64,000 nucleotides of DNA from Oecophyllibacter saccharovorans (GTDB lineage: Bacteria; Pseudomonadota; Alphaproteobacteria; Acetobacterales; Acetobacteraceae): contig NZ_CP038143.1 of NCBI RefSeq assembly GCF_006542375.1, forward strand, positions 1,426,001 to 1,490,000, read 5' to 3'. Positions 47,855 through 57,604 of the stretch are shown one piece after another. Position 1 is the first letter of the stretch; every line of letters begins with the position of its first letter. The notes under the pieces were generated by a model that did not search any database, was not told the origin of the DNA, and worked only from the letters and a program-made list of their open reading frames with translations. The translations under genes were made by a program, and so were the position numbers.

Positions 47855-48051
47855 AGTCACACTCTAAGGCCACACTGGGAAGGATTTTCCGCCCAAAGCG
47901 CCTTCTTGCCGGTTGATCCCCTTGACCCTGTTGACCTGCGGGGCCATTGACCTATTGATCGGCCGGGCGATTATCCGGGCGCGCCCTTCCCGGTTGCGCC
48001 AGTCTGCAGGCGGCCGTGTCAGTCTACAGGGAATTCAGGAGAGAGCAGAGC

Positions 48052-48783
48052 GTGGACCAGCCAGTAAGTTCAACCCCGTTGGCCTCCGTGGCCGCAACGG
48101 ATCTGTCGCCCATCCATCTCTTCCTGCATGCCTCGCTCGTGGTGCAGATCGTGATGGTGGGGCTCATTCTCTGCAGCATCTTCGTCTGGGCGGTGATTGC
48201 CGAGAAGGTCCTGCTCCTGCGCCGCGTCAACCGCGAGGCCACGGTGTTTGAAGACCGTTTCTGGTCCGGCGGCTCGCTTGACGACCTCTATGACAGCGAA
48301 GGCGCGCGCCCGACCAATCCCATGGCGGCCGTCTTCGGCGCGGCCATGGGCGAGTGGCGCCGTTCCTCGCGCATTGCGGGCATCGACATGTCGCGCGGCA
48401 GCACGCAGGAGCGCATCGACCGCGCCATCAACATCACGATCGCGCGCGAGAACGACCGGCTTTCGCGCTACATGACGCTGCTTGCCACCATCGGGCCGGT
48501 GGCCCCCTTCGTCGGTCTGTTCGGCACGGTCTGGGGCATCATGCACGCCTTCAGCTCCATCGCCACCATGCACAACACCAATCTTTCCGTGGTCGCGCCG
48601 GGCATTTCCGAAGCCCTGTTTGCCACCGCCCTCGGCCTGCTGACCGCCATTCCGGCCTATGTCGCCTACAACCTGCTCAGCCGCGCCATCGATAATTTCG
48701 ACGAGCGGCTTGAATCCTTCGGCACGGAATTTGCGGCCATCCTGTCGCGCCAGTCCGAAGAACGCATCGCCGGGAGGAACTGA
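48052..48783 (+). CDS. tolQ: Tol-Pal system motor protein TolQ
   Basis: A 243-residue inner-membrane protein of the TolQ/ExbB/MotA family with three membrane segments: VVQIVMVGLILCSIFVW, TLLATIGPVAPFVGLFGTVW (in part) and ATALGLLTAIPAYVAYN. With TolR it uses the proton gradient to power the Tol-Pal complex, which pulls the outer membrane in during division. The GTG at 48052 has AGGAGAG seven bases upstream; a GTG at 48016 would add a 12-residue leader and lacks such a site. Confidence 0.95.
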   Translation: MDQPVSSTPLASVAATDLSPIHLFLHASLVVQIVMVGLILCSIFVWAVIAEKVLLLRRVNREATVFEDRFWSGGSLDDLYDSEGARPTNPMAAVFGAAMGEWRRSSRIAGIDMSRGSTQERIDRAINITIARENDRLSRYMTLLATIGPVAPFVGLFGTVWGIMHAFSSIATMHNTNLSVVAPGISEALFATALGLLTAIPAYVAYNLLSRAIDNFDERLESFGTEFAAILSRQSEERIAGRN

Positions 48784-48788
48784 GGCCC

Positions 48789-49223
<435 letters not shown>

Positions 49224-49232
49224 GGCACCATC

Positions 49233-50363
49233 GTGCTTCCGCCCAGCTATTCCACGCCTTCCCCCTCTGACCCGCCTGACCCGCGCGCCGGCTTCTACAG
49301 CCGCGGCGCGGATTGGGACGACGGCCGCGCCGCCCGCGACGGGCTGAGGGCGCAGGCCATCCTGCCCAGGGACGGTGAGGCGGGGGCTGAACGCCATTTC
49401 GAGCATGTCGGCGTCGGCGTGTCGGTGCTGGCCCATCTGGGGCTGGTGGCGCTGCTGCTGTGGCCGGCTGGTGAAATGCCGCCGCCCCCGCCGCCTGCGC
49501 CGCAGGTGGAGATGGTGTTCGACAGCGCTGCCGTGCCTGCCCAGCAGGGAACGGGCCAGCCCCATGCGGCGCAGAAAAGCCCGTCCCCCAGGCCGCCCGC
49601 GCCCCAGGAGACGCCTGAGCCGCCTGCTCCGCAGCCGCCCACGCCCAAGCCGCCTGAACCGCCCCCGCCAGCCCCCCCGCCGCCCCGGCCGGTCAGAGCG
49701 ACGCCCAAGCCCGTGCACAACCAGCCCAAGGCGCAGGTGCACCAGCAGGCGGAGCTGCATGAGAAGGGCGAGGTCGCGCCCAAGCCTAAAACCCATCCCA
49801 AGACCGAGCCTGCCAAGCAGCAGGCGGATGTGAAGGCGCCTGAAAAGCACGTCGAGAAAACCAGCGAGAAGAGCACCACCTCGCACACGACCCAGGCGCA
49901 TGAGACCAAGAACACCCAGGCGGACAGCAATTCCCTGCTGGCCACGCTCGACAGTTTCCGCTCGTCTGAAAAGCAGTCCCGCCCTGCCAGGGCGGCAGCC
50001 AACCCCCATTCTGGCGGCTCGCCCAAAGGCGGGGGCTCGCCTGACAGCGACACGCGCGCGCTGAGCGGGGGCGAGCAGCGGGCCATCGGCGGCTCGGTGC
50101 GGCGCTGCTACGAGGAGGACACCGCAGCCAAGAACTATGCGAGCTTCACCGCCCACCTGATCGTGACGGTGGATTCGAGCGGCGAGGCCCGCCTGGCCAC
50201 CTTCGCGCCCGAGACAGCCGCGCGCATGGCCCGTGACCCGAGCTACCGCGTCCTGGCCGAGCGCGCCCGCTCAGCGGTGCTCAGCCCGACCTGCTCGCGC
50301 CTGCCGGTGCCCAGGCGCCTGCTGGGCCAGACGCGCCAGTTCCGCTTCGTGTTCCGCCCCTGA
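49233..50363 (+). CDS. tolA: TolA-like energy transducer of the Tol-Pal system
   Basis: A 376-residue protein, GTG start. It has a roughly 65-residue cytoplasmic leader, one membrane segment (VGVGVSVLAHLGLVALLLW) and then a long Pro-rich and Lys/Gln/Glu-rich periplasmic spacer (about residues 85-260). A C-terminal domain has RCYEEDTAAKNYASFTAHLIVTV. The spacer looks more like TonB than the Ala-rich helix of enterobacterial TolA, but position between tolR and tolB argues for TolA. Confidence 0.85.
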   Translation: MLPPSYSTPSPSDPPDPRAGFYSRGADWDDGRAARDGLRAQAILPRDGEAGAERHFEHVGVGVSVLAHLGLVALLLWPAGEMPPPPPPAPQVEMVFDSAAVPAQQGTGQPHAAQKSPSPRPPAPQETPEPPAPQPPTPKPPEPPPPAPPPPRPVRATPKPVHNQPKAQVHQQAELHEKGEVAPKPKTHPKTEPAKQQADVKAPEKHVEKTSEKSTTSHTTQAHETKNTQADSNSLLATLDSFRSSEKQSRPARAAANPHSGGSPKGGGSPDSDTRALSGGEQRAIGGSVRRCYEEDTAAKNYASFTAHLIVTVDSSGEARLATFAPETAARMARDPSYRVLAERARSAVLSPTCSRLPVPRRLLGQTRQFRFVFRP

Positions 50364-50531
50364 GGGGCCGCTCTTCCTGCAGGCTATCTTCCTGCAGCGG
50401 GGGACAGCTGGTAGGATAGCCCGTTTTTACCCGGCCGCTGCAGAGGCAGAAAGCTGCGTGGCCCTTAACCTGTCACAAATGCCTGGCACAGATGCGTGTC
50501 ACAGAGTGCAGTAGATTGCAGAGGTTGCTTC

Positions 50532-51974
50532 ATGTCCCGTTCGTCTTCCCGTTCCACGCCGCCCCTGATCACGGACCCCCTGATCACTGACATGATGGCG
50601 CAGGACCTGGCCGATCATCTGGCCCCGCTTCCGCTCACGCGCCGCTCGGTCCTGGGGCGCGGCCTGGCGGGGGCCGCATTGCTGGGCACCTCGCTTGCCG
50701 CCCTGCCGGGCGGTGCGCGCGCCCAGTCAGCCGGCGCTGACCAGGGCGCCGGGGAGATCACGGTGGACCAGGCGCACCAGGCGCCCATTCCCATCCTCAT
50801 CCCCGATTTCGGCCCCGGTCTGGGCGACCGGATCTCGCAGGTCATCTCCAATGACCTTTCAAGCACCGGCCTGTTCCGGGTCATTCCGGGCGGCAGCCTG
50901 CCTGCCAATGCCCGGCCTGATTTCGCTGCCCTGAAGGCGCGCGGCGTGCGGGCCGCGGTTGCCGGCAGTGCGACAGGCGACGGCAGCGTGCGCGTCGAGA
51001 TGCGTCTGTGGGACGTGCTGAGCGGCCAGCAGCTGCAGGGGACGGCCTATACCGCCTCTGAAGCCAACTGGCGGCAGATCGCCCATCTCATCGCCGATGT
51101 CATCTATGAGCGGCTCCTGGGCGAGCCCGGCTACTTCAACACGCGCATCGCCTACATTGCGCGCACGGGCCCCCACCGCCACCAGGAGACGCGCCTTGCC
51201 ATCATGGACCAGGACGGCGCCAACCCCCACATGCTGACCGATGGCCGCTGGCTGACGCTCGAGCCGCGCTTCGACCCCTCGGGCAGCCAGCTCGCCTTCC
51301 TGTCCTACGCCAACAACCGCCCGCGCGTTTACCTCTACAACCTGCGCTCAGGCCAGCAGAGCCTGCTGGGCTCCTTTGAGGGCATCTCCTACGCGCCGCG
51401 TTTCGCGCCCAACGGGCAGTCGATCATCCTGGCCGTCACCACGCCCAATGGCGGCTCGGACATCTATACGATCGACCTGGCCTCCCACAGCCGCCGCCGC
51501 CTGACCTCGGCTCCGGGCGTCATCGACACCAGCCCCTGCTACAGCCCTGACGGCCGCCAGATCGTCTTCAACTCCGACCGCGGTGGCAGCCCGCAGCTCT
51601 ACATCATGAACGCCGATGGCAGCGGGGCGCACCGCATCTCCTACGGCCAGGGCCATTACGGCTCGCCCGTCTGGTCGCCGCGCGGGGACCTGATCGCCTT
51701 CACGCGCATCAATCACGGCGCCTTCTCGCTGGGCGTGATGAACCCTGACGGCACGGGCGAGCGCATCCTGACCCAGGGCTTCACGGTGGAAAGCCCGAGC
51801 TTTGCGCCCAACGGGCGGGCGATCGTGTTCTGCCGCCAGTCCGCCTCGGGCAGCGGCGGGGCCGGCTTCAGCTCGCGCCTGGGCGTGATCGACGTTGCGG
51901 GCTTCAACGAGCATGAACTGCCGACCAGCACCGGCGCTTCCGACCCCGCGTGGTCGCCTTTCCGCAACAAATAA
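50532..51974 (+). CDS. tolB: Tol-Pal system beta-propeller protein TolB
   Basis: A 480-residue periplasmic protein. After an N-terminal TolB domain (IPDFGPGLGDRISQVI) comes a six-bladed propeller with repeats such as FDPSGSQLAFLS, FAPNGQSIILAV and YSPDGRQIVFNS. It binds Pal. The signal is preceded by LTRRSVLGRGLAGAALLG, a twin-arginine pattern rather than the usual Sec signal, with a long Pro/Leu-rich leader of about 35 residues. The ATG at 50532 follows GAGGT. Confidence 0.94.
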   Translation: MSRSSSRSTPPLITDPLITDMMAQDLADHLAPLPLTRRSVLGRGLAGAALLGTSLAALPGGARAQSAGADQGAGEITVDQAHQAPIPILIPDFGPGLGDRISQVISNDLSSTGLFRVIPGGSLPANARPDFAALKARGVRAAVAGSATGDGSVRVEMRLWDVLSGQQLQGTAYTASEANWRQIAHLIADVIYERLLGEPGYFNTRIAYIARTGPHRHQETRLAIMDQDGANPHMLTDGRWLTLEPRFDPSGSQLAFLSYANNRPRVYLYNLRSGQQSLLGSFEGISYAPRFAPNGQSIILAVTTPNGGSDIYTIDLASHSRRRLTSAPGVIDTSPCYSPDGRQIVFNSDRGGSPQLYIMNADGSGAHRISYGQGHYGSPVWSPRGDLIAFTRINHGAFSLGVMNPDGTGERILTQGFTVESPSFAPNGRAIVFCRQSASGSGGAGFSSRLGVIDVAGFNEHELPTSTGASDPAWSPFRNK

Positions 51975-52350
51975 AAACGCTTTTTGGTGCCACTCCCGTT
52001 GCGCGGCTTCCTGGCTGGCGGGGCGGGGGTGGTACCAGCAGGGGCGCCAACAACCCGCCAGCGCCAAGAAGCCCAACCACAAGAAGCGGGCACTATATTT
52101 CGTTAAACCCGGTTCAGGAGAGGCCCGGTCAGGAAAAAGTGTGACATATCTGACGCCATTTCCCGGTAGAACAGCAGGATTCCAAAAGAGAGCCCCGCGC
52201 TTGCTTGACAGATAACTTGCTGAGGGATTAGGCCGGAAGTAGAGACATGTCCGTTCTGACTGGAAACATTTCAACTGGACCGTGTTTCCTTCTTTAAAAC
52301 CCACCCAATTTCGATTTCGAAAGTTGTGGGCTTACTTCAAGGTAGAAGAC
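51975..52350. other. Intergenic region between tolB and pal
   Basis: About 375 bases with no convincing gene. It is GC-rich to about 52100 and then AT-rich. It may carry a separate pal promoter. Confidence 0.4.
52205..52232 (+). promoter_or_regulatory. Candidate pal promoter
   Basis: A perfect TTGACA at 52205-52210 is followed after 16 bases by ATTAGG, a poor -10. It would give a leader of about 110 bases. Confidence 0.3.
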
Positions 52351-52851
52351 ATGACAATTAAGGCAATTGGTGTGAGGACGATGACCGCTCTGGCGCTGGG
52401 GCTGGCTCTTGCAGCCTGTAGCAGCAGCACCGGCGAGGGCGGCAACGGAAGCGGCAACGGCAACAATTCCGGCATGACGAGCAATGCGCCCGTTCCCGGA
52501 AGTGAGGCCGATCTGGTCGCCACGGCAGGGGACCGGGTGTATTTCGCCCTGAACCAGAACACGCTCAGCCCCGAGGCGCGCGAGACGCTCGACAAGCAGG
52601 CGGCCTGGATGAAGCGTTATCCGCAGGTCAACGTCCTGGTCGCCGGTAACTGCGATGACCGCGGCACCCAGGAATACAACATCGCCCTGGGCCAGCGCCG
52701 CGCCAATGCCGTGCGCAACTACCTGCAGGCGCAGGGGATCGCGCCCAGCCGCATCTCCACCATCTCCTACGGCAAGGATCGCCCGACCGTTGACGGCGAC
52801 AGCCAGGATGCGTGGGCCCAGAACCGTAACGCCATCACCTCTGTTCAGTAA
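52351..52851 (+). CDS. pal: Peptidoglycan-associated lipoprotein Pal
   Basis: A 166-residue lipoprotein: lipobox LALAAC with lipidated Cys23, a Gly/Asn/Ser-rich linker, then the OmpA-like peptidoglycan-binding domain (CDDRGTQEYNIALGQRRANAV, Asp and Arg contacts present). Asn100 stands where most Pal proteins have His before CDxRGT. It anchors the outer membrane to peptidoglycan. The ATG at 52351 follows AAGGTAG; an upstream in-frame ATG would spoil the signal peptide. Confidence 0.95.
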   Translation: MTIKAIGVRTMTALALGLALAACSSSTGEGGNGSGNGNNSGMTSNAPVPGSEADLVATAGDRVYFALNQNTLSPEARETLDKQAAWMKRYPQVNVLVAGNCDDRGTQEYNIALGQRRANAVRNYLQAQGIAPSRISTISYGKDRPTVDGDSQDAWAQNRNAITSVQ

Positions 52852-52964
52852 GAACCGGGTTCTGGTCCGGGCGGGCGTGAAGCGTTCTGACGCGCTTGCG
52901 TGCCTGCCCGGGCAACCCGCAATGAGGTTCCTGGCAGCCAGGGTTCATGACCAGGTTTCATGAA

Positions 52965-53001
52965 AAGAAAGCCGGCCTCCTTGCAGGGAGCCGGTTTTCT
53001 T
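52965..53001 (+). terminator. Intrinsic terminator after pal
   Basis: AAGAAAGCCGG(C)CTCC pairs with GGAGCCGGTTTTCTT around the loop TTGCAG, with one bulged C and one G-T pair, and a T-rich 3' arm. Confidence 0.8.
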
Positions 53002-53112
53002 GCTTTCAGGGTAAGGGCTTTGCGAAGGGCTGCCTCTGGAGGTGCGCCTGGTGAATGACCCTGTTGAAGCTGCGCTGTGACTTTTATGACCTTCGTTCGG
53101 GAAATCCGTCTC

Positions 53113-54051
53113 ATGATGCGTTCCTTTCCTCTCCGCCTTGCCGGTCTGGCCCTGGTCGTGGGCCCGCTGATGTATTCAGTCTCTCCGTCCGTTCTGCTTC
53201 CGGCCCAGGCCCAGGAACTGACGCGTGACGAAATCCTCCGCCAGCACCAGGAGCTTGCGCGCGAGCACGGCCAGAGCCTGGGCCAGCCGGAAGCCATGCC
53301 AGCCGGCGGGGAAGATCTGGATGCGCCCGCAGAATCGCCAGCGCCCCGCTCCAGCCGCCGTGCCGCACGCCGCCAGTCCGGTGAGGGCGTGGAAACGGAA
53401 GGCTCTCTCACCGCCCAGCTGCTGACGCGCGTCACCTCGCTTGAAAACCAGGTGCGCCAGATGCAGGGCCAGCTCGAGCAGCTGACCAATGAGGTGCACC
53501 GCAACCAGGCTGATGTGACCAAGCAGATCGGCGACATGCAGTTTGCCGCCCAGAACGGTGGCGGCGGTGGGCTGGGCGGTGGTGCGGCAGCGGTTGAGAG
53601 CCCGCGTGCGGCCCGCGCCCCGGCCGCGGTGGAAAAACCGGCCCCCCGCGCTGAGGAAACGCCGCGCACTGCAGCGCAGTTCCTCCAGGCGGCCCGCACG
53701 GCCCTCAGGAGCCATCATTACGCCGAATCCCTGTCTGCAGCCCAGCAGGCGCAGAGCCTGAGCCACAGCTCTGCCGAGCGCAGCGAAGCGCTCTATGTGG
53801 AGGCGCAGGCAGCAGCAGGGCAGAAGAATTACCGTCAATCCGCCGTCGCCTATTATGACGCTTACGGCAAGGCCCCCAAATCAGCCCGTGCGCCTGGCGC
53901 CTTGCTTGGGGTATCGGCCTCCATGCTGGCGCTGGGCAACAAGGGCGCTGCCTGCCAGGCGCTCGACAAGCTGCAGAAGGAATTCCCCGCAGCTTCTGCC
54001 AGCGTGAAAGCCTCTGAAAAAGCCTTCCGCAAACGGGCTGCCTGTCCCTGA
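53113..54051 (+). CDS. cpoB: CpoB/YbgF-like periplasmic TPR protein
   Basis: A 312-residue exported protein: signal peptide (LAGLALVVGPLMYSVS, cleavage near AQAQ), an acidic low-complexity stretch, a coiled coil (VTSLENQVRQMQGQLEQL), a Gly/Ala linker, and C-terminal TPR-like repeats from about residue 195 (SHHYAESLSAAQQAQSL and NYRQSAVAYYDAYGKAP). CpoB links Tol-Pal activity to peptidoglycan synthesis. Start codon uncertain: GTG 53077 and ATG 53086 are also in frame. Confidence 0.85.
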   Translation: MMRSFPLRLAGLALVVGPLMYSVSPSVLLPAQAQELTRDEILRQHQELAREHGQSLGQPEAMPAGGEDLDAPAESPAPRSSRRAARRQSGEGVETEGSLTAQLLTRVTSLENQVRQMQGQLEQLTNEVHRNQADVTKQIGDMQFAAQNGGGGGLGGGAAAVESPRAARAPAAVEKPAPRAEETPRTAAQFLQAARTALRSHHYAESLSAAQQAQSLSHSSAERSEALYVEAQAAAGQKNYRQSAVAYYDAYGKAPKSARAPGALLGVSASMLALGNKGAACQALDKLQKEFPAASASVKASEKAFRKRAACP

Positions 54052-54080
54052 ACCCTGCAGATGCCCAGCCTGTAGGAGAA

Positions 54081-55322
54081 GTGGAGTTTGCCGCGCTGAT
54101 GACGCGCTGCGGGGCGGATTTTCTTAAAGTGCTGGATCTGCCCGTGGCGGTGGGGGTTTCAGGCGGGGCCGATTCGATGGCGCTGGCCTGGCTGACCCAT
54201 CGCTGGGGCGGGCGCGTGCTGGCCTTCACGGTTGATCACGGCCTGCGCCCTGAAGCCGCCCAGGAAGCCCGGCTGACCTACGAACGCCTGCAATCCTGCG
54301 GAATTGCGTGCCGGGTCCTGGTGCTGGAAGGGCTGGGGACACGCCGCCTGCAGGAACGCGCGCGCCAGCACCGCCTGGCCCGGCTGGAGGAAGCCGCCTG
54401 GCAGGCAGGCGCGCCGGCGCTGCTGCTGGCCCATCACCGCCACGACCAGGAAGAAACGCTCTGGATGCGCCAGCAGGGCGGGAGCGACTGGCCGGGCCTG
54501 CAGGCCATGGCGGCGAGCGCGCTGCGCGGGCGGGTCGCTGTGCTGCGGCCCCTGCTCGGGATCAGCCCTTATCGCCTGCGCGCCACCCTGCGCCAGGCCG
54601 GCCTGCCCTGGTGTGAAGACCCCTCCAACCACAACCGGCGCTTTGAGCGCGTGCGGGTGCGCCAGGACCTGGGGGCCTCACAGCGCCAGGACCTGCACGA
54701 CCTGCGCGACCGCGCCCTCAGCGAAGCCGGGGCCGAGGAAAGGGCGGTCGCTGGCCTGCTGGCTGAGGCCTGTCGCTGGGAGCCTGAAGGCTGGGTGTCG
54801 CTTGCGCCAGGCCTCCTGCAGGCAGGGGGGGAAGCGCTGGCGGTTTCAGCTTTGCGCCGCCTGGTCCGGCTGGTGGGCGGCAAGGCTTATCCGCCTTCCC
54901 GCCAGGCCACTGCTGCCCTGCTGCAACGCGGGGGCGGCAGCCTGGGCGGTGCAGTGCTGGGCGCGCGGCGGGGGCGCTGGCATCTCGTGCGCGAGGGGCG
55001 GGGCCTGCCAGCCGTGCCGCTCACGGACCAGCTGCTCTGGGCCGGTCGCTGGCGCTACGTGGCGGGGCCCGAGCCCCTGGGGGAGGCCCGCGCACCGCTC
55101 CTGTGCGCCCCGCTGGGCTCGCACGTCGCCCAGTTGAAATCTCCCGCGCCTGAATCTTTCGTGCCCCGCGCTGCCTTGGCCGCCCTGCCGGGGATCTGGC
55201 AGGGAGGGCGGCTGGTGGCGGTGCCGGCCGGCATGCGGGGGCTGCAAGAGAGCGGCCGCCCTGCCGTCTCCTTCATATGGGAGAGCGGCGTGCCGGTGAC
55301 CGGGGCGCGCCTGCTGGACTGA
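54081..55322 (+). CDS. tilS: tRNA(Ile)-lysidine synthase TilS
   Basis: A 413-residue enzyme, GTG start. The PP-loop ATP-binding motif GVSGGADSMALAWL is at about residues 25-38, followed by FTVDHGLRPEA and the HHRHDQEET block typical of TilS. It adds lysine to C34 of tRNA-Ile(CAU), allowing AUA decoding. The C-terminal part is less conserved, as expected in alphaproteobacteria. It lies 29 bases after cpoB. Confidence 0.93.
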   Translation: MEFAALMTRCGADFLKVLDLPVAVGVSGGADSMALAWLTHRWGGRVLAFTVDHGLRPEAAQEARLTYERLQSCGIACRVLVLEGLGTRRLQERARQHRLARLEEAAWQAGAPALLLAHHRHDQEETLWMRQQGGSDWPGLQAMAASALRGRVAVLRPLLGISPYRLRATLRQAGLPWCEDPSNHNRRFERVRVRQDLGASQRQDLHDLRDRALSEAGAEERAVAGLLAEACRWEPEGWVSLAPGLLQAGGEALAVSALRRLVRLVGGKAYPPSRQATAALLQRGGGSLGGAVLGARRGRWHLVREGRGLPAVPLTDQLLWAGRWRYVAGPEPLGEARAPLLCAPLGSHVAQLKSPAPESFVPRAALAALPGIWQGGRLVAVPAGMRGLQESGRPAVSFIWESGVPVTGARLLD

Positions 55323-55497
55323 AGGGGCGGGTTTTTTGGGGAGAAAACGCCCATACCAGGCGCTTTTCTTGCGTTTCAGGGGTGGGAAGCGGGCGAAAGC
55401 TGCTTATGTTTAGAAAACTGGACCAGAGCAAAAAGGTCCTGTTTTCAGCGCCCCTTTTTGGGGGCGGGCAGGGCCCTGCAGGATTGTTGAGAGAAGT

Positions 55498-57411
55498 ATG
55501 AAAAACATCAGCCGTAACGTTGCGATCTGGGTGGTTGTGGTCATGACCGCAATCGTCATGCTGACCGCCCTGCAGCCCGGCGGCAGCCACAAGGCGGTCG
55601 AGAAGATCACCTATTCCGAATTCCTTCATGACGTGAGCGAGCACGCCGTGAAGACCGTCTCCATCCGGGACCAGAACATCTCGGGCGAGCTGACGGACGG
55701 CAAGTCCTTTGCGACCTACGCGCCCTTCGACCCCTCGCTGGTGCACCGCCTGACGGAAGCGGGCGTCGAGGTCACGGCCCAGCCGCCCCAGAGCGACGAG
55801 AGCCCGATCATGCGCTATATCGGCGCTTATCTGCCGCTGGCGCTGATGCTGGGGCTGGGCTTCATGATCTTCCGCCAGATGCAGAATGGCGGCGGGGCCA
55901 AGGGCGCGATGGGCTTCGGCAAGTCGCGCGCCAAGCTGCTCAATGAAAAGCAGGGCCGCGTGACATTCGCCGATGTGGCCGGCATTGACGAAGCCAAGTC
56001 CGAGCTTGAGGAGATCGTCGATTTTCTCAAGGACCCGCAGAAATTCACCCGCCTTGGCGGCAAGATCCCCAAGGGCGTGCTGCTGGTGGGGCCGCCCGGC
56101 ACCGGCAAGACCCTGCTGGCCCGCTCGGTTGCGGGCGAGGCGAACGTGCCGTTCTTCAGCATCTCGGGCTCTGATTTCGTGGAGATGTTCGTGGGCGTGG
56201 GCGCTTCGCGCGTGCGCGACATGTTCGAGCAGGGCAAGAAATCCGCCCCCTGCATTATCTTCATCGACGAGATCGACGCCGTGGGGCGCCACCGCGGCGT
56301 GGGGCTTGGCGGTGGCAATGACGAGCGCGAGCAGACGCTCAACCAGATGCTGGTGGAGATGGACGGCTTCGAGAGCAATGAGGGCGTCATCCTCATCGCC
56401 GCCACCAACCGCCCTGACGTGCTGGACCCCGCTCTGCTGCGCCCGGGCCGCTTCGACCGCCAGGTCGTCGTGCCCAATCCTGACGTGAGCGGGCGCGAGA
56501 AGATCCTGCGCGTGCATATGAAGAAGCTGCCTCTTTCCTCGGACGTTGATCCGCGCGTCATCGCCCGCGGCACGCCCGGCTTCTCGGGCGCTGACCTTGC
56601 CAACCTGGTCAATGAGGCCGCGCTGTTCGCTGCGCGCGAGGGCCGCAACAGCGTGACCATGCACCAGTTCGAGAAGGCCAAGGACAAGGTCATGATGGGC
56701 GCTGAGCGCCGCTCCATGGTCATGACCGACCAGGAGAAGCGCACCACCGCCTATCATGAAGCGGCCCATGCGATGTGCGCCTATTATTCAGAGGGCAGCG
56801 ACCCCATCCATAAGGCCACCATCGTGCCGCGCGGCCAGGCGCTGGGCATGGTCATGACCCTGCCTGAGAAGGACAACATCTCCTACAGCCGCAAATGGTG
56901 CCTGGCCCGCCTGGTCACCGCTATGGGCGGCCGCGTAGGCGAAGAGCTGATCTTCGGCCATGAGGAGGTGAGTGCCGGGGCCTCGGGCGACATCAAGGGC
57001 GCCACCGACATCGCGCGGCGCATGGTCTCGCAATGGGGCATGAGCGACAAGCTGGGCATGGTTGCCTATGATGACCGCGAAGCCATTTCCGGCCGCACGG
57101 CCCAGGAAGTGGATGAGGAGGTCCGCAAGCTGGTTGACGAAGCCTATGCCCAGGCCCGCCAGCTGGTGCTGACCCATATCGATGACCTCCACCGCCTGGC
57201 CGGCGCTCTGCTGGAATACGAGACGCTGACCGGCGATGACGTGGCGCGGATCCTGCGCGGCGAAGAGCTGGACCGGCGCGAGGGGGAAGTGGAGGTTTTC
57301 AGCGGCCGCCGCGGCTCCGTGCCGCCGTCCGGCACGCTGGAGGGCTCTGCGCCGCCGCGTCTCTCAAAAGGGAACGACGACGGCTTTCCGGCCGGCACTC
57401 AGCTGGCCTGA
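55498..57411 (+). CDS. ftsH: Membrane-bound ATP-dependent zinc metalloprotease FtsH
   Basis: A 637-residue AAA protease. Two membrane segments (about residues 9-24 and 100-120) flank a periplasmic domain. Then come Walker [14 protein letters not shown], Walker [12 protein letters not shown], the second region of homology [17 protein letters not shown], and the zinc site YHEAAHAM. It degrades misfolded membrane proteins and controls LpxC and sigma-32 levels in relatives. A GAGAGAAG site precedes the ATG. Confidence 0.98.
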   Translation: MKNISRNVAIWVVVVMTAIVMLTALQPGGSHKAVEKITYSEFLHDVSEHAVKTVSIRDQNISGELTDGKSFATYAPFDPSLVHRLTEAGVEVTAQPPQSDESPIMRYIGAYLPLALMLGLGFMIFRQMQNGGGAKGAMGFGKSRAKLLNEKQGRVTFADVAGIDEAKSELEEIVDFLKDPQKFTRLGGKIPKGVLLVGPPGTGKTLLARSVAGEANVPFFSISGSDFVEMFVGVGASRVRDMFEQGKKSAPCIIFIDEIDAVGRHRGVGLGGGNDEREQTLNQMLVEMDGFESNEGVILIAATNRPDVLDPALLRPGRFDRQVVVPNPDVSGREKILRVHMKKLPLSSDVDPRVIARGTPGFSGADLANLVNEAALFAAREGRNSVTMHQFEKAKDKVMMGAERRSMVMTDQEKRTTAYHEAAHAMCAYYSEGSDPIHKATIVPRGQALGMVMTLPEKDNISYSRKWCLARLVTAMGGRVGEELIFGHEEVSAGASGDIKGATDIARRMVSQWGMSDKLGMVAYDDREAISGRTAQEVDEEVRKLVDEAYAQARQLVLTHIDDLHRLAGALLEYETLTGDDVARILRGEELDRREGEVEVFSGRRGSVPPSGTLEGSAPPRLSKGNDDGFPAGTQLA

Positions 57412-57431
57412 GCGGCAGGTCTTTTCACTGA

Positions 57432-57483
57432 GGCAAAGACAGACGCAGGCCCGTCCCCCAGGGGGCGGGCCTGTCTGTTTGCC
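57432..57483 (+). terminator. Long GC-rich hairpin after ftsH (probable terminator)
   Basis: GGCAAAGACAGACGCAGGCC pairs with the complementary 3' arm ending GGCCTGTCTGTTTGCC, with small bulges. There is no T-run right after it, so termination may be partial. Confidence 0.6.
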
Positions 57484-57604
57484 GGAGAATATGTAGGGGG
57501 TGGGAAATTTTCCGGCCTAGGGCGCGACGGTGTTGCCAAACCGGGCCCTGCCGTCCGATAAGGTGCCGTTGGGTTGTTTGAGGGGCAAAGTGGGGAGCAC
57601 GGCA

